Shown: positions 17,601 through 25,541, counted from the first letter of the stretch. The stretch: 38,840 nucleotides of DNA from Spirochaetia bacterium (GCA_009885955.1 VFJS01000028.1:1-38840); one strand, 5' to 3'. Notes: generated from the letters alone by a model not told the origin. Program-made: numbers and translations.

Positions 17601-18282
17601 TATAAATAAAAACATAGAAATAGAAAGAAATTTTATTGAGAAATCCCTTATAAAAATAAAGGATTTCATCAAGAGTAAATCTTCACTATTTTTATATTTT
17701 CTCATAGGGTTAGGCGTAATTTGTATAATTACCGTAGGCGGATTGTGGATGTATCATAATTACAAGGCTAAACAGCTTGTAAAGTTTGAAATCATAATGG
17801 AGAATTATGATAAAAATTCAAAAAAAGATAAGGATGCCGGTAAAAAGGCAATTGGAGAACTGAAAGAACTGTCAGTATCCTGGAATCCCGGCTTTGTAAA
17901 GGAGATGATATTTTATACACTGGGAAATCTTCATTACATAGAGAAGCAGTACAAAGAGGCAATAGAGTATCTTACCAGATTCTCCGAATTCACCCGGCCA
18001 AGTGTCTTTACATCAACGGCCCTTCTGAAAGCAGCACTTGCCAGGGAGCAGTTGAATGATCTCAAGGGGGCAATAGATATTTACAGAAAACTGGAAACAG
18101 CAGAAAGTAACAGCGAGGTTATTGACCAGATTCTGTTCAATCTTGCCAGGGTGATGATGAAGGACAATAACCCTGAGGAATCCAGGAAATACTATAACAG
18201 GATAATCATACTTCACCCTAATTCTGTTTATGCTGAAAAGGCAAAAAAAAGACTGCTCCTTGCAGGGCTAAAAAGTAAATAA
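17587..18282 (+). CDS. Membrane-anchored TPR protein
   Basis: A 231-residue protein with a basic N terminus (about 1-37), a single transmembrane helix (FLYFLIGLGVICIITVGGLWM, about 38-58), and then tetratricopeptide-like helical pairs facing the periplasm (IFYTLGNLHYIEKQYKEAIEYL, QLNDLKGAIDIYRKLE, NLARVMMKDNNPEESRKYYNRII). The N-terminal position of the helix and the TPR tail recall YfgM/UPF0070-like proteins. An alternative TTG at 17545 would start inside rpsA; ATG 17587 has GGAG at 17571-17574 and is preferred. It directly follows rpsA, and this TPR-after-rpsA order is one I associate with spirochaetes. Function is unknown; chaperone adaptor or envelope role is possible. Confidence 0.75.
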   Translation: MGRININKNIEIERNFIEKSLIKIKDFIKSKSSLFLYFLIGLGVICIITVGGLWMYHNYKAKQLVKFEIIMENYDKNSKKDKDAGKKAIGELKELSVSWNPGFVKEMIFYTLGNLHYIEKQYKEAIEYLTRFSEFTRPSVFTSTALLKAALAREQLNDLKGAIDIYRKLETAESNSEVIDQILFNLARVMMKDNNPEESRKYYNRIIILHPNSVYAEKAKKRLLLAGLKSK

Positions 18283-18297
18283 TAGTTAAATTTTGTA

Positions 18298-18326
18298 TTG
18301 ACAAAAATTCATGAAAATTTTTTACT
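18298..18326 (+). promoter_or_regulatory. Promoter upstream of rpmF
   Basis: TTGACA (18298-18303) and TTTACT (18321-18326) are separated by 17 bases. The -35 is a perfect consensus and the -10 matches at four positions. Transcription would start about 30 bases before the GTG start of rpmF. Confidence 0.5.
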
Positions 18327-18360
18327 TGTCTCTAAAATTTTGAAAACGATGGAGTAAGTT

Positions 18361-18552
18361 GTGGCATTACCAAAAAGAAGAAAATCAAAATCCAAAATCG
18401 GAATGAGAAGGTCGCATGATGCAGTTGGGAAGCCGTCCTTAAGGCCATGCCCGAAATGTAAATCCTATGTACTTCCCCACAGGGTATGCCCGGAGTGCGG
18501 ATTTTATAAGGGACAGCTTATTGTAGAGAAAAAAGTAAAAATTAAAGACTAA
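18361..18552 (+). CDS. rpmF: 50S ribosomal protein L32
   Basis: A 63-residue ribosomal protein. The start is GTG with GGAG seven bases upstream. The N terminus [20 protein letters not shown] is the typical basic L32 start, and the zinc ribbon is complete with CPKC (about 30-33) and CPEC (about 43-46). The presence of all four Cys marks the zinc-dependent form. A strong terminator at 18580-18611 ends the transcript. plsX, fabH and acpP, common neighbours in other phyla, are absent. Confidence 0.96.
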   Translation: MALPKRRKSKSKIGMRRSHDAVGKPSLRPCPKCKSYVLPHRVCPECGFYKGQLIVEKKVKIKD

Positions 18553-18579
18553 TAGGAAAAAATTTTTAATTGCCGCCTG

Positions 18580-18611
18580 AAAGGGATGTTTCTGGAAACA
18601 TCCCTTTTTTT
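18580..18611 (+). terminator. Rho-independent terminator after rpmF
   Basis: A perfect 13-bp hairpin (arms 18580-18592 and 18595-18607, two-base loop) starts with AAAGGGATG and runs into a T7 tract at 18605-18611. It separates rpmF from rnc. Confidence 0.9.
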
Positions 18612-18636
18612 ATTTCCGGGCCGGGGAACTGTTATT

Positions 18637-18665
18637 TTATTATTGATTTATAATCAGCTTATAAT
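18637..18665 (+). promoter_or_regulatory. Possible promoter for rnc-nudix-aroB-STAS
   Basis: A perfect TATAAT at 18660-18665 is preceded after 17 bases by TTATTA at 18637-18642 (four of six -35 positions). It lies directly after the rpmF terminator and about 43 bases before the GTG of rnc. Confidence 0.42.
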
Positions 18666-18707
18666 AGAATCATACAACATCAAAAATTTAAATTAAACAG
18701 AAATTAC

Positions 18708-19457
18708 GTGAAGCCAGATCAGAATAATAATCCAGATAAAAATTGGAAAAACCGCCAGAGGCAGTTGAAGAAATTTGAGGAAGTCATCAAGGTAAAATTC
18801 AAAGACAAAAGAGTTTTGAACAAGGCCCTGACGCACCGTTCTGTTGTAAATGAATATGGAGCGGAAATAAAGGACAATGAGAGGCTTGAGCATCTCGGGG
18901 ATTCAGTCCTTGGCTTCATAATCAGCGATTATCTCTATAAGAACTTTACTGAATATCCTGAAGGGAATCTGGCAAAAATCAAATCGGTAATTGTATCCGA
19001 TGAAATACTGGCAAGAGAGTCTGCAGGTATAAACATAGGAAGATTCATTCTTATGGGAAAGGGGGAGGAGCTCAGCGGAGGAAGGAACAGGATATCCATT
19101 CTGGCAAATACCCTTGAATCCCTTATCGGCGCCATCTATCTCGATTCCGGACTCAAACAGTGCCGTAAATTTGTCCTTACCCTGTTAAAAAAGGATATTG
19201 AACAGATTAAAAACATCAGAAACATCATTGATCCAAAAACGGCGCTGCAGGAGTATGTTCAGAAGAAGTACAAAGAGAGCCCTGTCTATGAGGTGATTGA
19301 AGAAAGCGGCCCGGCGCATAAAAAAATTTTCATGGTAAGGCTGATAATCAATTCCCTTGAAGTTTCAAGAGGAAAGGGAGGCAGTAAAAGAAAAGCCGAG
19401 ATGAATGCCGCTTCGATTGCCCTTAAGATAATTAATGAGGGGGGCTCTGATATTTGA
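18708..19457 (+). CDS. rnc: Ribonuclease III
   Basis: A 249-residue double-strand-specific endoribonuclease for rRNA and mRNA processing. The RNase III signature NERLEHLGDSVLGFIISDYL (about 58-77) contains the metal-binding Glu and Asp; the second metal-binding cluster is in LANTLESLIGAIYLDSG. The C-terminal double-stranded-RNA-binding domain runs from DPKTALQEYVQ (about 173) to the end, with GGSKRKAEMNAAS. The first 20 residues are a polar Asn/Lys-rich extension. Its start is GTG with no strong ribosome site. The last bases overlap the TTG start of the Nudix gene. Confidence 0.96.
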   Translation: MKPDQNNNPDKNWKNRQRQLKKFEEVIKVKFKDKRVLNKALTHRSVVNEYGAEIKDNERLEHLGDSVLGFIISDYLYKNFTEYPEGNLAKIKSVIVSDEILARESAGINIGRFILMGKGEELSGGRNRISILANTLESLIGAIYLDSGLKQCRKFVLTLLKKDIEQIKNIRNIIDPKTALQEYVQKKYKESPVYEVIEESGPAHKKIFMVRLIINSLEVSRGKGGSKRKAEMNAASIALKIINEGGSDI

Positions 19458-19909
19458 CCGGTTCATGTAAAAATGATATCGTGAGAATACGGGTTGCCGG
19501 CCTCATGATTGAGGATGATAAATTCCTGCTGATCTCCCACAGGAAGGATGGTGATGTGTACTGGCTCCTGCCGGGCGGCGGTGTCGAATATGGTGAATCA
19601 CTTGAAGAGGCCCTGAAAAGAGAATTCAGCGAAGAGCTTAACATAACAATAGAAATCCAGGGCCTGGCATTTGTATGCGATTCAATAGATCCTCTGGGCA
19701 GCAGGCATATTCTCAATATCATATTCTACTGCGCACATACCGGCGGCAGCTATATCCTTGGTGATGACAAGAGGCTTTCGGGATATGATTTTTTTCATGT
19801 CACCGGATTAAAAGATGTTAAGCTTTTCCCGCCGATTAACCTGGAACTGATAGCTGCCGTTGACAGGAGTGCCCATGGCATGTATATTGGAAAGATGTGG
19901 CTCGGCTGA
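19454..19909 (+). CDS. Nudix hydrolase
   Basis: A 151-residue Nudix pyrophosphohydrolase. The Nudix box fits G-x5-E-x7-REFSEELNI, in GGGVEYGESLEEALKREF and onward (about residues 39-61). The first strand carries RIRVAGLMIEDDKFLLISHRK, as in ADP-ribose or 8-oxo-dGTP type enzymes, but the substrate cannot be told from sequence. The start is TTG 19454, which overlaps the rnc stop; a GAGGGGGG run lies nine bases upstream, which supports it. Its stop overlaps the aroB start in TGATG. The gene is therefore in the middle of a coupled series. Confidence 0.88.
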   Translation: MTGSCKNDIVRIRVAGLMIEDDKFLLISHRKDGDVYWLLPGGGVEYGESLEEALKREFSEELNITIEIQGLAFVCDSIDPLGSRHILNIIFYCAHTGGSYILGDDKRLSGYDFFHVTGLKDVKLFPPINLELIAAVDRSAHGMYIGKMWLG

Positions 19910-20982
19910 TGAAGATAATTCACGCAGGTGCCGGGAACAGCAGGTATGATATAGAAATCGGGGAATCGGCCCTCGGGTCGCTGGCCGGAAGGATTCGTTC
20001 TTTCTCAGCGGACCATTCAGCCTTTGTGGTAAGCGCAAGGGTTTATGAATACCACAGGAACAGTTTGGACAGGATTATCCGTGATATTCCGAATGCCGGA
20101 CTTTTTCTTGCCAGGGACCGGGAAAGAGATAAGAATTTCAGGTACGCTGAAAATTTTTTAAATCTTTTCATTGATAAAGGGCTAAACAGGAAATCTGTCA
20201 TCACGGGCATCGGCGGAGGGGTAATCGGAGATTTTGCCGGATTCCTTGCAGCGCTCTACATGAGAGGGCTGCCGGTAATACATGTCCCCACCACACTGCT
20301 TGCCATGGTTGATTCAAGCATTGGCGGCAAAGCTGCAGTAAATATGTCCAGGGGAAAGAACATGGCCGGGGCATTTCATCAGCCGGCCCATGTATGCACT
20401 GACACATCATTTCTTACAACCCTGCCCGACAGGGAATGGAGGAACGGTATTTCAGAGATCCTGAAACATGGCCTTATCGGAGAAAATATGACCCTGGAGA
20501 TTCTGGAAAAAAATGATCTCGAATCCATTAAGAAGGAGAAGGTAATCAGCAAATTGATTTATCTCTCTGCCGCATTCAAGGCAGGCATAGCCGGGGAGGA
20601 TGAAAAGGAGGGGGGCTTGAGAGCCGTACTCAATTTCGGGCATACGGCCGGTCACGCCATTGAATCACTGATGAATTACCGGAGAATCAGCCACGGAGAG
20701 GCGGTTGCCCTGGGTATCAGGATTTCTATAGAGATTTCCGGCAGAATGAAATGGCTCAGTTCCGGCGAAATAGGAAGAATCAATGGAATCATTGACAGGT
20801 ACAGGCTTGCAGGAAAGGGATTGAAAATTGACAGGAATGAAGTTATTTCCCACATGTCCTTTGATAAGAAAAACTTCAGTAACAGGATCAACTTTGTCCT
20901 TTTAAAAAAGATTGGTTTTCCGAAATATAACATCACTGTAAAGAAAGAAATTTTAAAGGATGCGCTGGATGCTGTATTATAA
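19909..20982 (+). CDS. aroB: 3-Dehydroquinate synthase
   Basis: A 357-residue NAD- and metal-dependent enzyme that converts DAHP to 3-dehydroquinate in the shikimate pathway. Seen: the NAD site GIGGGVIGDFAGFLAALYMR, the PTTLLAMVDSSIGGKAAVN segment, NMAGAFHQP, and the metal-binding NFGHTAGHAIE. The ATG at 19909 overlaps the Nudix stop; a GTG at 19897 would add four residues but is less likely. It belongs functionally with pheA and tyrA upstream, although separated by the cmk to rnc block. Confidence 0.95.
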   Translation: MKIIHAGAGNSRYDIEIGESALGSLAGRIRSFSADHSAFVVSARVYEYHRNSLDRIIRDIPNAGLFLARDRERDKNFRYAENFLNLFIDKGLNRKSVITGIGGGVIGDFAGFLAALYMRGLPVIHVPTTLLAMVDSSIGGKAAVNMSRGKNMAGAFHQPAHVCTDTSFLTTLPDREWRNGISEILKHGLIGENMTLEILEKNDLESIKKEKVISKLIYLSAAFKAGIAGEDEKEGGLRAVLNFGHTAGHAIESLMNYRRISHGEAVALGIRISIEISGRMKWLSSGEIGRINGIIDRYRLAGKGLKIDRNEVISHMSFDKKNFSNRINFVLLKKIGFPKYNITVKKEILKDALDAVL

Positions 20983-21003
20983 TCTTGCCCCCGTGGTATC
21001 ACA

Positions 21004-21354
21004 ATGCCTGATATAATTAATTATACCATAAGGGAATTCGAAGGGATCAAGGTAATCGATTTTTCAGGTAACCTGAGTTCAAATACTGTCCGCAGTTTCG
21101 ATACAATCGTGAAGAGCATAGCTGAAAAGGAGAGTGTGATACTCAACATGGCAAATGTGAATATCATCACCACAACCGGGATTAATTCTATCATAGATGT
21201 TTCACATTTCGCAAAGGATTACGGGAAGAGGGTGATAGTACTATGGCCCAGCTCAAACCTCCTGGAAATAGTGACTAATCTTGCTGCCCATGGCCACCTG
21301 ATTTTTGCCGACAGCCTTGAAGAGGGGAGGACAAAAATAAAATATTATACATAA
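21004..21354 (+). CDS. STAS-domain protein (anti-sigma factor antagonist-like)
   Basis: A 116-residue protein consisting of one STAS domain (IREFEGIKVIDFSGNLSSNT, then ESVILNMANVNIITTTGINSIIDV). In SpoIIAA-type antagonists the phosphorylated serine lies in D-S-S-G; here the equivalent segment is I-T-T-T-G. A threonine could be the phosphosite, or phosphorylation may have been lost. Partner anti-sigma kinases are not near. It is the last gene of the plus-strand block and ends three bases before the stop of the convergent ABC gene. Confidence 0.8.
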   Translation: MPDIINYTIREFEGIKVIDFSGNLSSNTVRSFDTIVKSIAEKESVILNMANVNIITTTGINSIIDVSHFAKDYGKRVIVLWPSSNLLEIVTNLAAHGHLIFADSLEEGRTKIKYYT

Positions 21355-21357
21355 CCA

Positions 21358-22131
21358 CTAACCTTCCGGAAAGAGGTGAACTTCCGGCCTGCCGTTATAT
21401 ATATTCCTCGAAATCAGCACTTCGACGCCGAAATATTTTTTAACCATATCCGCATCGACTATCAGGGGTAATCCTTCTTCTGCAATTTTCCCGTCATTCA
21501 TTATTACAACCCTGTCAGATATCTGGAGAATAAAATTGATGTCGCTTGAACCCATGATTATCGATTTGTCGCCGTTGAGCGTATATTTGATTATGGAGTT
21601 TCTGAGTGTTTTAAGGGAGGATAAGTCCAGGCTGGCTGAAGGGTTGTCCAGTATCATCAACGGGGACTCCCGTATGAACGTATGGGCAAGTTGGACTTTC
21701 TTCAGCAATGAATCAGACAGCTCACCTAATTGTGTGGCCCTGATGCCGTTTATCCCGAACATTTCCATGTAATCATCGGCAATTTGTAAATCGTATTCGC
21801 TGAATGGCCTGAAGATACTCTTGTGGGGGATCCTTGACAGGAGTGAAAAGTTATACACGGTATCGTCAGGATTGTCCGGAGTTGTGCTTATGAGGTGGGA
21901 TATATTTTTCTGAAATTCTCCTGTTGAAAAGCCCTCCATCGGCAGGCCGCTAATCCTGATATTCCCGTCATATCCTTTTAATAATCCTGACAGTATCCTG
22001 AGAAGTATGCTTTTCCCCGAACCCCCCATGCCGATTATCCCGAGAATCTCTCCGTCGTTGATATCGATATTGACATCACTGAGTATTCTCTTCCCGTTAA
22101 AGGTAAATCCGAGATCTCTAATTTCTACCAT
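21358..22131 (-). CDS. ABC transporter ATP-binding protein
   Basis: A 257-residue ABC ATPase beginning MVEIRDLGFTFNGKRIL. Walker A is GMGGSGKSILLRIL, Walker B is PLMILDNPSASLD and the H-loop/switch region follows. The signature is LSDSLLKKVQLA instead of LSGGQQQRV, so Gly-Gly is lost; such degenerate signatures occur in paired ATPases and in non-canonical transporters. ATG 22131 is preferred over 22173 because family proteins start at this point. It overlaps the upstream membrane protein by 14 bases and likely energises it. Substrate unknown. Confidence 0.85.
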   Translation of the reverse strand: MVEIRDLGFTFNGKRILSDVNIDINDGEILGIIGMGGSGKSILLRILSGLLKGYDGNIRISGLPMEGFSTGEFQKNISHLISTTPDNPDDTVYNFSLLSRIPHKSIFRPFSEYDLQIADDYMEMFGINGIRATQLGELSDSLLKKVQLAHTFIRESPLMILDNPSASLDLSSLKTLRNSIIKYTLNGDKSIIMGSSDINFILQISDRVVIMNDGKIAEEGLPLIVDADMVKKYFGVEVLISRNIYNGRPEVHLFPEG

Positions 22132-23020
22132 AGAGGTATACCATGCTCCTGTTAGAAAAAAAGTATATGACATACGTCAGGAAGGCCGAACCGGGGATTA
22201 CCCAGTTTTTATCGAAGAATTGCATCATCATGATGATGAATTGCGTGTAGGTCATAATAAAAAGAAAGACCCCTGTGTCGCTGAACCTGCCTGCGGCACG
22301 GGTATCATAATACGCCCCTGCTCCTCCGGTAAGGCCGGAGAAAAGCAGTGCCAGTGTCAGGGAGAGACTCCTGGACGCGGTTATGAGGATATTCATCCAT
22401 CCGTAGGTGAACCTGCTCAGTGTAAAATATTCATTTCCATGAGAGAAAAGCCTGAGGTCTGATTTCATCCTGAAAATTAAAATCAGTATCACGGCAGCGG
22501 GAACTGACACCATGAGTAAATCAGGATTGTCCGGTCTGAATCCCTGGTAAAATCCAAATACCGGCGATACTGGTTCATGTATGCCGGTTAATAACCCTTT
22601 CAAAGACAAAAAATAAAATAAAATTATGGCGATTATATTGACTAATATTCCATTCATTGCGGAATCACCGGATTTTATTTTAAATAGCACGAAATAAATA
22701 AATTCAAGGAGAAGAATGCAGCAATAGGACAGTAAGGTTACCATGAATATACTGCCTGGCATTAAATTTGAAAAAAATAATATTATGAGAATTGAGGATA
22801 TTCCTTCGCCGCTTTGTATATAGTCGCATTTGTGACGGAATCCCGTGTCATTGAATTTAATATACAAAAAGTAAAAGAGCGATCCGGCTGCATAGAGGAT
22901 TAAATTTGCTGGATTCACATTCATTTTAATATTGACTGCAATAAAAAATAGACATGCCGAGGACATTAGTGCATAATTGATCAACGTTCTCCAGTCACTT
23001 TGAATTTTTATCCTTTTCAT
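22118..23020 (-). CDS. Polytopic membrane protein, probable ABC permease partner
   Basis: A 300-residue protein (from ATG 23020, MKRIKIQSDWRTL) with about seven to eight hydrophobic segments, for example LMSSACLFFIAVNI, LILYAAGSLFYFLYI, ISSILIILFF, LLSYCCILLLEFIYFVLF, IVNIIAIILFYFLSL and VPAAVILILIF. The late segment LRLFSHGNEYFTLSR...SRSLSLTLALLFSGLTGGAGAYYD is faintly like the GEEYAxSLG...GxxGFVG of FecCD-type permeases, but this is weak. The coupled ABC ATPase supports a transporter. The longer frame to 23113 has a poly-Lys/Arg start that is only the shadow of the low-complexity tail of the TPR gene. It overlaps that gene by 26 bases. Confidence 0.65.
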   Translation of the reverse strand: MKRIKIQSDWRTLINYALMSSACLFFIAVNIKMNVNPANLILYAAGSLFYFLYIKFNDTGFRHKCDYIQSGEGISSILIILFFSNLMPGSIFMVTLLSYCCILLLEFIYFVLFKIKSGDSAMNGILVNIIAIILFYFLSLKGLLTGIHEPVSPVFGFYQGFRPDNPDLLMVSVPAAVILILIFRMKSDLRLFSHGNEYFTLSRFTYGWMNILITASRSLSLTLALLFSGLTGGAGAYYDTRAAGRFSDTGVFLFIMTYTQFIIMMMQFFDKNWVIPGSAFLTYVIYFFSNRSMVYLYGRN

Positions 23021-24533
23021 TTTTTTCCCTGTTTTTATCCTTTTCTTTCTCCTTTTCCTTTTCTTTTTCTTTCTCCTTCGCTCTCTCTTTTTCCTTTTCT
23101 TTCTCTTTTTCAATTGAATCTAAAATTTTATTCAGATGAGGATCATTTTTTGACCTTTTGTAGTATTCATCATTTCGTATCAGCCTGATAAGAAGATCGC
23201 GTGATTTTACGGTCATATTATTTCCTGCATAGGCCCTGCAGAGCATGAATGTATCTTCACTATTAAGGGTGATTTTTTCAAATAGTTGAATTGATTTTTC
23301 AAATTTATTTATATGGAAATAGGATCGTGCAGCGATGAGAACAACAGATGAATCGATGCTTTTTTTTGATAAGGTCCCGTAAATCATGAGCGCCCTGTTG
23401 TAATCTTTTTTTTCATACAGATCTTTTATCAGAATATTGAAGGCCCTGAAGTATGTATCTTGTATCTTGCTCTCATCGTCAGAAACCATATCATAGAGCC
23501 TGTCAAAATATTGCAGATATTTTTTATCATTCTTTTTATAATAAATACTCCCGATCTGATATATTATCATCGTGTTGGATGTGTCCAGCTTTCCGGCTTC
23601 ATGAAGACTTTTAAGGGCACTGTCATAGTCATTGAGTTTTATAAAAATTCCTGTCAGCAGCATCAATGCATCAAAGGAGCCAACCTTATATTCGATGGCC
23701 TGGAGCAGGTCGATTTTCGCCTTTTCATACTCACCGGTATTATAATAAGACGTTCCCCGCATCAATGTGAGCAGGTGTTTCGTGTTCATAGAATTGAAGC
23801 CATAATCCAGCGCCTTTGTGTAATGGTCTGCAGCAGTGGTATAATTTTTCTGTTTAAAGTTGATTTCAGCTAGAATGAGGTTGACTTCAGAATAGTAGGG
23901 AACTTTTAAAACGATATCAGTAAGATATTTTTTGGCTTCACTGAAATTTTCTTTTTTGTAGGAGTAGAGGCCAAGCTCAAATTTCGGTGACAAAAAATCG
24001 GGATGAAGGCGTATTGCTTCCATGAATTTTTCCATGGCCTCATCATTTTTATTGTCAGCCTTCAGGTCCATGCCGGATTTATATTTGTCTACGGCATCTT
24101 TATTATCACTCCAGAGAGATTTGCTGATCATGGTTTCAATTTTTTTTCTGGCACCATTATCATTCATTTTTTCCCATAGATAAATACATGTTTTGATCAG
24201 ATTATCATAATCGCCGCTCATCTCAGCAAGGACTACAAGATTCCAGTATGCATTTTTTTTATATTTTCCCGTTGTGTTTTTCAGAATTGATGCTTTCTGG
24301 TAGTATTCCATTGCTTCTTTGTAATTTTCCTGAAGCTTTTCAATTTCACCAAGAAAATAGTAGGAGTCTCCATGCTCGTAGGTTTCCAGGACCTTTAAAA
24401 ACATCTCCTTTGCCTTGTCATATTTTTTGTAGGTATAATATGTTTTTCCCTGCTCAAAGTAACCGGACGCATAGGAATGGCTGCTTAGAGAGAGGGTGAT
24501 CAGGAATACTGTTGCTGTTATTTGTTTTTTCAT
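22995..24533 (-). CDS. Exported TPR-repeat protein with charged tail
   Basis: A 512-residue protein with an N-terminal signal peptide (QITATVFLITLSLSSHSYA, cleavage near residue 22) and about ten tetratricopeptide repeats (for example YFEQGKTYYTYKKYDKAKEMF, YYFLGEIEKLQENYKEAMEYY, YYNTGEYEKAKIDLLQAI). The C-terminal 50 residues are a run of KE/EKEK with a final DKNREKNEKDKNSK. It is probably periplasmic. The tail overlaps the start of the membrane protein, suggesting joint expression and perhaps assembly with the ABC module. The exact role is unknown. Confidence 0.8.
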   Translation of the reverse strand: MKKQITATVFLITLSLSSHSYASGYFEQGKTYYTYKKYDKAKEMFLKVLETYEHGDSYYFLGEIEKLQENYKEAMEYYQKASILKNTTGKYKKNAYWNLVVLAEMSGDYDNLIKTCIYLWEKMNDNGARKKIETMISKSLWSDNKDAVDKYKSGMDLKADNKNDEAMEKFMEAIRLHPDFLSPKFELGLYSYKKENFSEAKKYLTDIVLKVPYYSEVNLILAEINFKQKNYTTAADHYTKALDYGFNSMNTKHLLTLMRGTSYYNTGEYEKAKIDLLQAIEYKVGSFDALMLLTGIFIKLNDYDSALKSLHEAGKLDTSNTMIIYQIGSIYYKKNDKKYLQYFDRLYDMVSDDESKIQDTYFRAFNILIKDLYEKKDYNRALMIYGTLSKKSIDSSVVLIAARSYFHINKFEKSIQLFEKITLNSEDTFMLCRAYAGNNMTVKSRDLLIRLIRNDEYYKRSKNDPHLNKILDSIEKEKEKEKERAKEKEKEKEKEKEKDKNREKNEKDKNSK

Positions 24534-24600
24534 TATTTTTATGCAAATAGGTACTGCTATAAATCAGAATTTTTTACACAGCAAAAAATAAGATTTAATA

Positions 24601-24629
24601 AAATAACTTGTCTTCATCATTTTTGTCAA
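24601..24629 (-). promoter_or_regulatory. Possible promoter for TPR-permease-ABC unit
   Basis: On the minus strand, a perfect TTGACA at 24629-24624 is followed, after 17-18 bases, by an AT-rich -10 (TTATTT or TATTTT near 24606-24600). The -10 is weak. It lies about 70 bases upstream of the TPR start. The rest of the 24534-24828 intergenic region holds the promoter and operator of the DUF2080 gene and otherwise shows nothing. Confidence 0.4.
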
Positions 24630-24709
24630 GATAAATTGTCCGGCCGGATCTAAAAGCATTTTTTATGGATGAAATATTTAAATATAATTTGCAAATTCAT
24701 TTTTTTTAC

Positions 24710-24738
24710 TTGACGGGAAAAGTCAAATTTTATAGCTA
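24710..24738 (+). promoter_or_regulatory. Promoter of DUF2080-GNAT unit
   Basis: TTGACG (24710-24715) followed after 17 bases by TAGCTA (24733-24738), so the -10 lies within the TATAGCTA operator. A protein on the operator would block RNA polymerase directly. Confidence 0.45.
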
Positions 24739-24751
24739 TTTTATAGCTATA
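24731..24751. promoter_or_regulatory. Tandem-palindrome operator, copy 1
   Basis: TATAGCTA-TTT-TATAGCTATA. The second half is a perfect 10-bp palindrome and the first is the same with one end differing, with starts 11 bp apart (one helical turn). An almost identical 21-bp element (19 of 21 positions) lies at 25542-25562 ahead of bamB. Confidence 0.65.
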
Positions 24752-24828
24752 AAATGATTAGATTTTACTAAAAAATTAGATATTTATCTGAGAATTAATC
24801 AACAAAAAAACTATCCAGGGAAAAAAAA

Positions 24829-25029
24829 GTGCCAAAAAATAAGGAAACAGACAGGGAAATGATTAATGATAAATATTCCGATCAGATGCTTGGGAAAGGA
24901 ATGGTGAAATTTGAAGTTTATGGCAAGGAAATGATTGAAAAGAAAGTAAAACTCAGCGGCAATAGCGGAAGGGTTTATCTCCCGCCGGACTGGGTAGGAT
25001 TTAATGTCAAGATTATCAAGATAGATTAA
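24829..25029 (+). CDS. Small DUF2080 / AbrB-like protein
   Basis: A 66-residue protein starting with GTG (AGGG 8 bases upstream). The C-terminal 30 residues (KKVKLSGNSGRVYLPPDW, then VGFNVKIIKI) match the DUF2080 pattern, often called transposon-encoded in archaea. The pattern also resembles the beta-hairpin of SpoVT-AbrB antitoxin-type DNA-binding proteins. The N-terminal half is charged. It is followed after 21 bp by a GNAT gene, and its promoter and the bam promoter share an operator. I infer a local transcription factor. That is not known for the family. An alternative is a transposon-derived remnant, but no transposase is close. Confidence 0.6.
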   Translation: MPKNKETDREMINDKYSDQMLGKGMVKFEVYGKEMIEKKVKLSGNSGRVYLPPDWVGFNVKIIKID

Positions 25030-25050
25030 ATTGCATAACAGGTAAAATAA

Positions 25051-25488
25051 GTGGATAATATCCTAATCAGAAAATTTAAAAAAGATGATGGAAAGGCCCT
25101 GAATGAAATCCTCTCCTCTATTGAACAGAACCCCACACATATAGATTACCAGAAAATAGCCGAAGAAGAATATGCAAAGTCTGATGCAGCCTCTCTTGTT
25201 GCTGAAGTAAACGGAAAGGTTGTTGGATTCATGGTAAGCTACATCCTCTCCGGAGTCTTCGGCATTGAAAAAAGCGCATGGATTGCCATACTTGGAGTCC
25301 ACTCGAAGTATATGGATCAGGGAATAGGCAAACGCATGGCAGAGGAGATTTTCAAGATTTACCTTGAAAGGGGGATTCAGAATATCTTTACATCGGTTCG
25401 TTGGGATTCCACGGATCTCCTCTCCTATTTTAAGACTCTGGGATTTGACAGGAGCAGTTTCATCAACCTGAGTAAAGAGCTGAAATAA
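25051..25488 (+). CDS. GNAT-family N-acetyltransferase
   Basis: A 145-residue GNAT protein. The acetyl-CoA-binding motif A is in GVHSKYMDQGIGKRMAEEIF (Q/RxxGxG in DQGIGKR, about residues 90-96). The N terminus ILIRKFKKDDGKALNEIL and the closing YFKTLGFDRSSFINLSKEL fit the fold. The start is GTG. It follows the AbrB-like gene and precedes the bam promoter, on the same strand. GNAT proteins bind acyl-CoA, so a role as acyl-CoA sensor or as a modifier of a benzoate-pathway enzyme (acyl-CoA ligases are often lysine-acetylated) is reasonable but inferred. Confidence 0.82.
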   Translation: MDNILIRKFKKDDGKALNEILSSIEQNPTHIDYQKIAEEEYAKSDAASLVAEVNGKVVGFMVSYILSGVFGIEKSAWIAILGVHSKYMDQGIGKRMAEEIFKIYLERGIQNIFTSVRWDSTDLLSYFKTLGFDRSSFINLSKELK

Positions 25489-25502
25489 TTAGCTATTTTT
25501 AC

Positions 25503-25531
25503 TTGACAAAATAATATAATTTAGTTACAAT
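25503..25531 (+). promoter_or_regulatory. bam operon promoter
   Basis: TTGACA (25503-25508) and TACAAT (25526-25531) separated by exactly 17 bases, nearly perfect sigma70 consensus. Transcription would start near 25538, leaving a leader of about 137 bases before bamB. Confidence 0.75.
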
Positions 25532-25541
25532 GTAGTTAAAT

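Noticed and set aside
22118-23113. Longer membrane protein with poly-Lys/Arg N terminus
   Set aside because: The extension is read from the other frame of the (KE)n coding tract of the TPR gene; ATG 23020 begins a natural N terminus.
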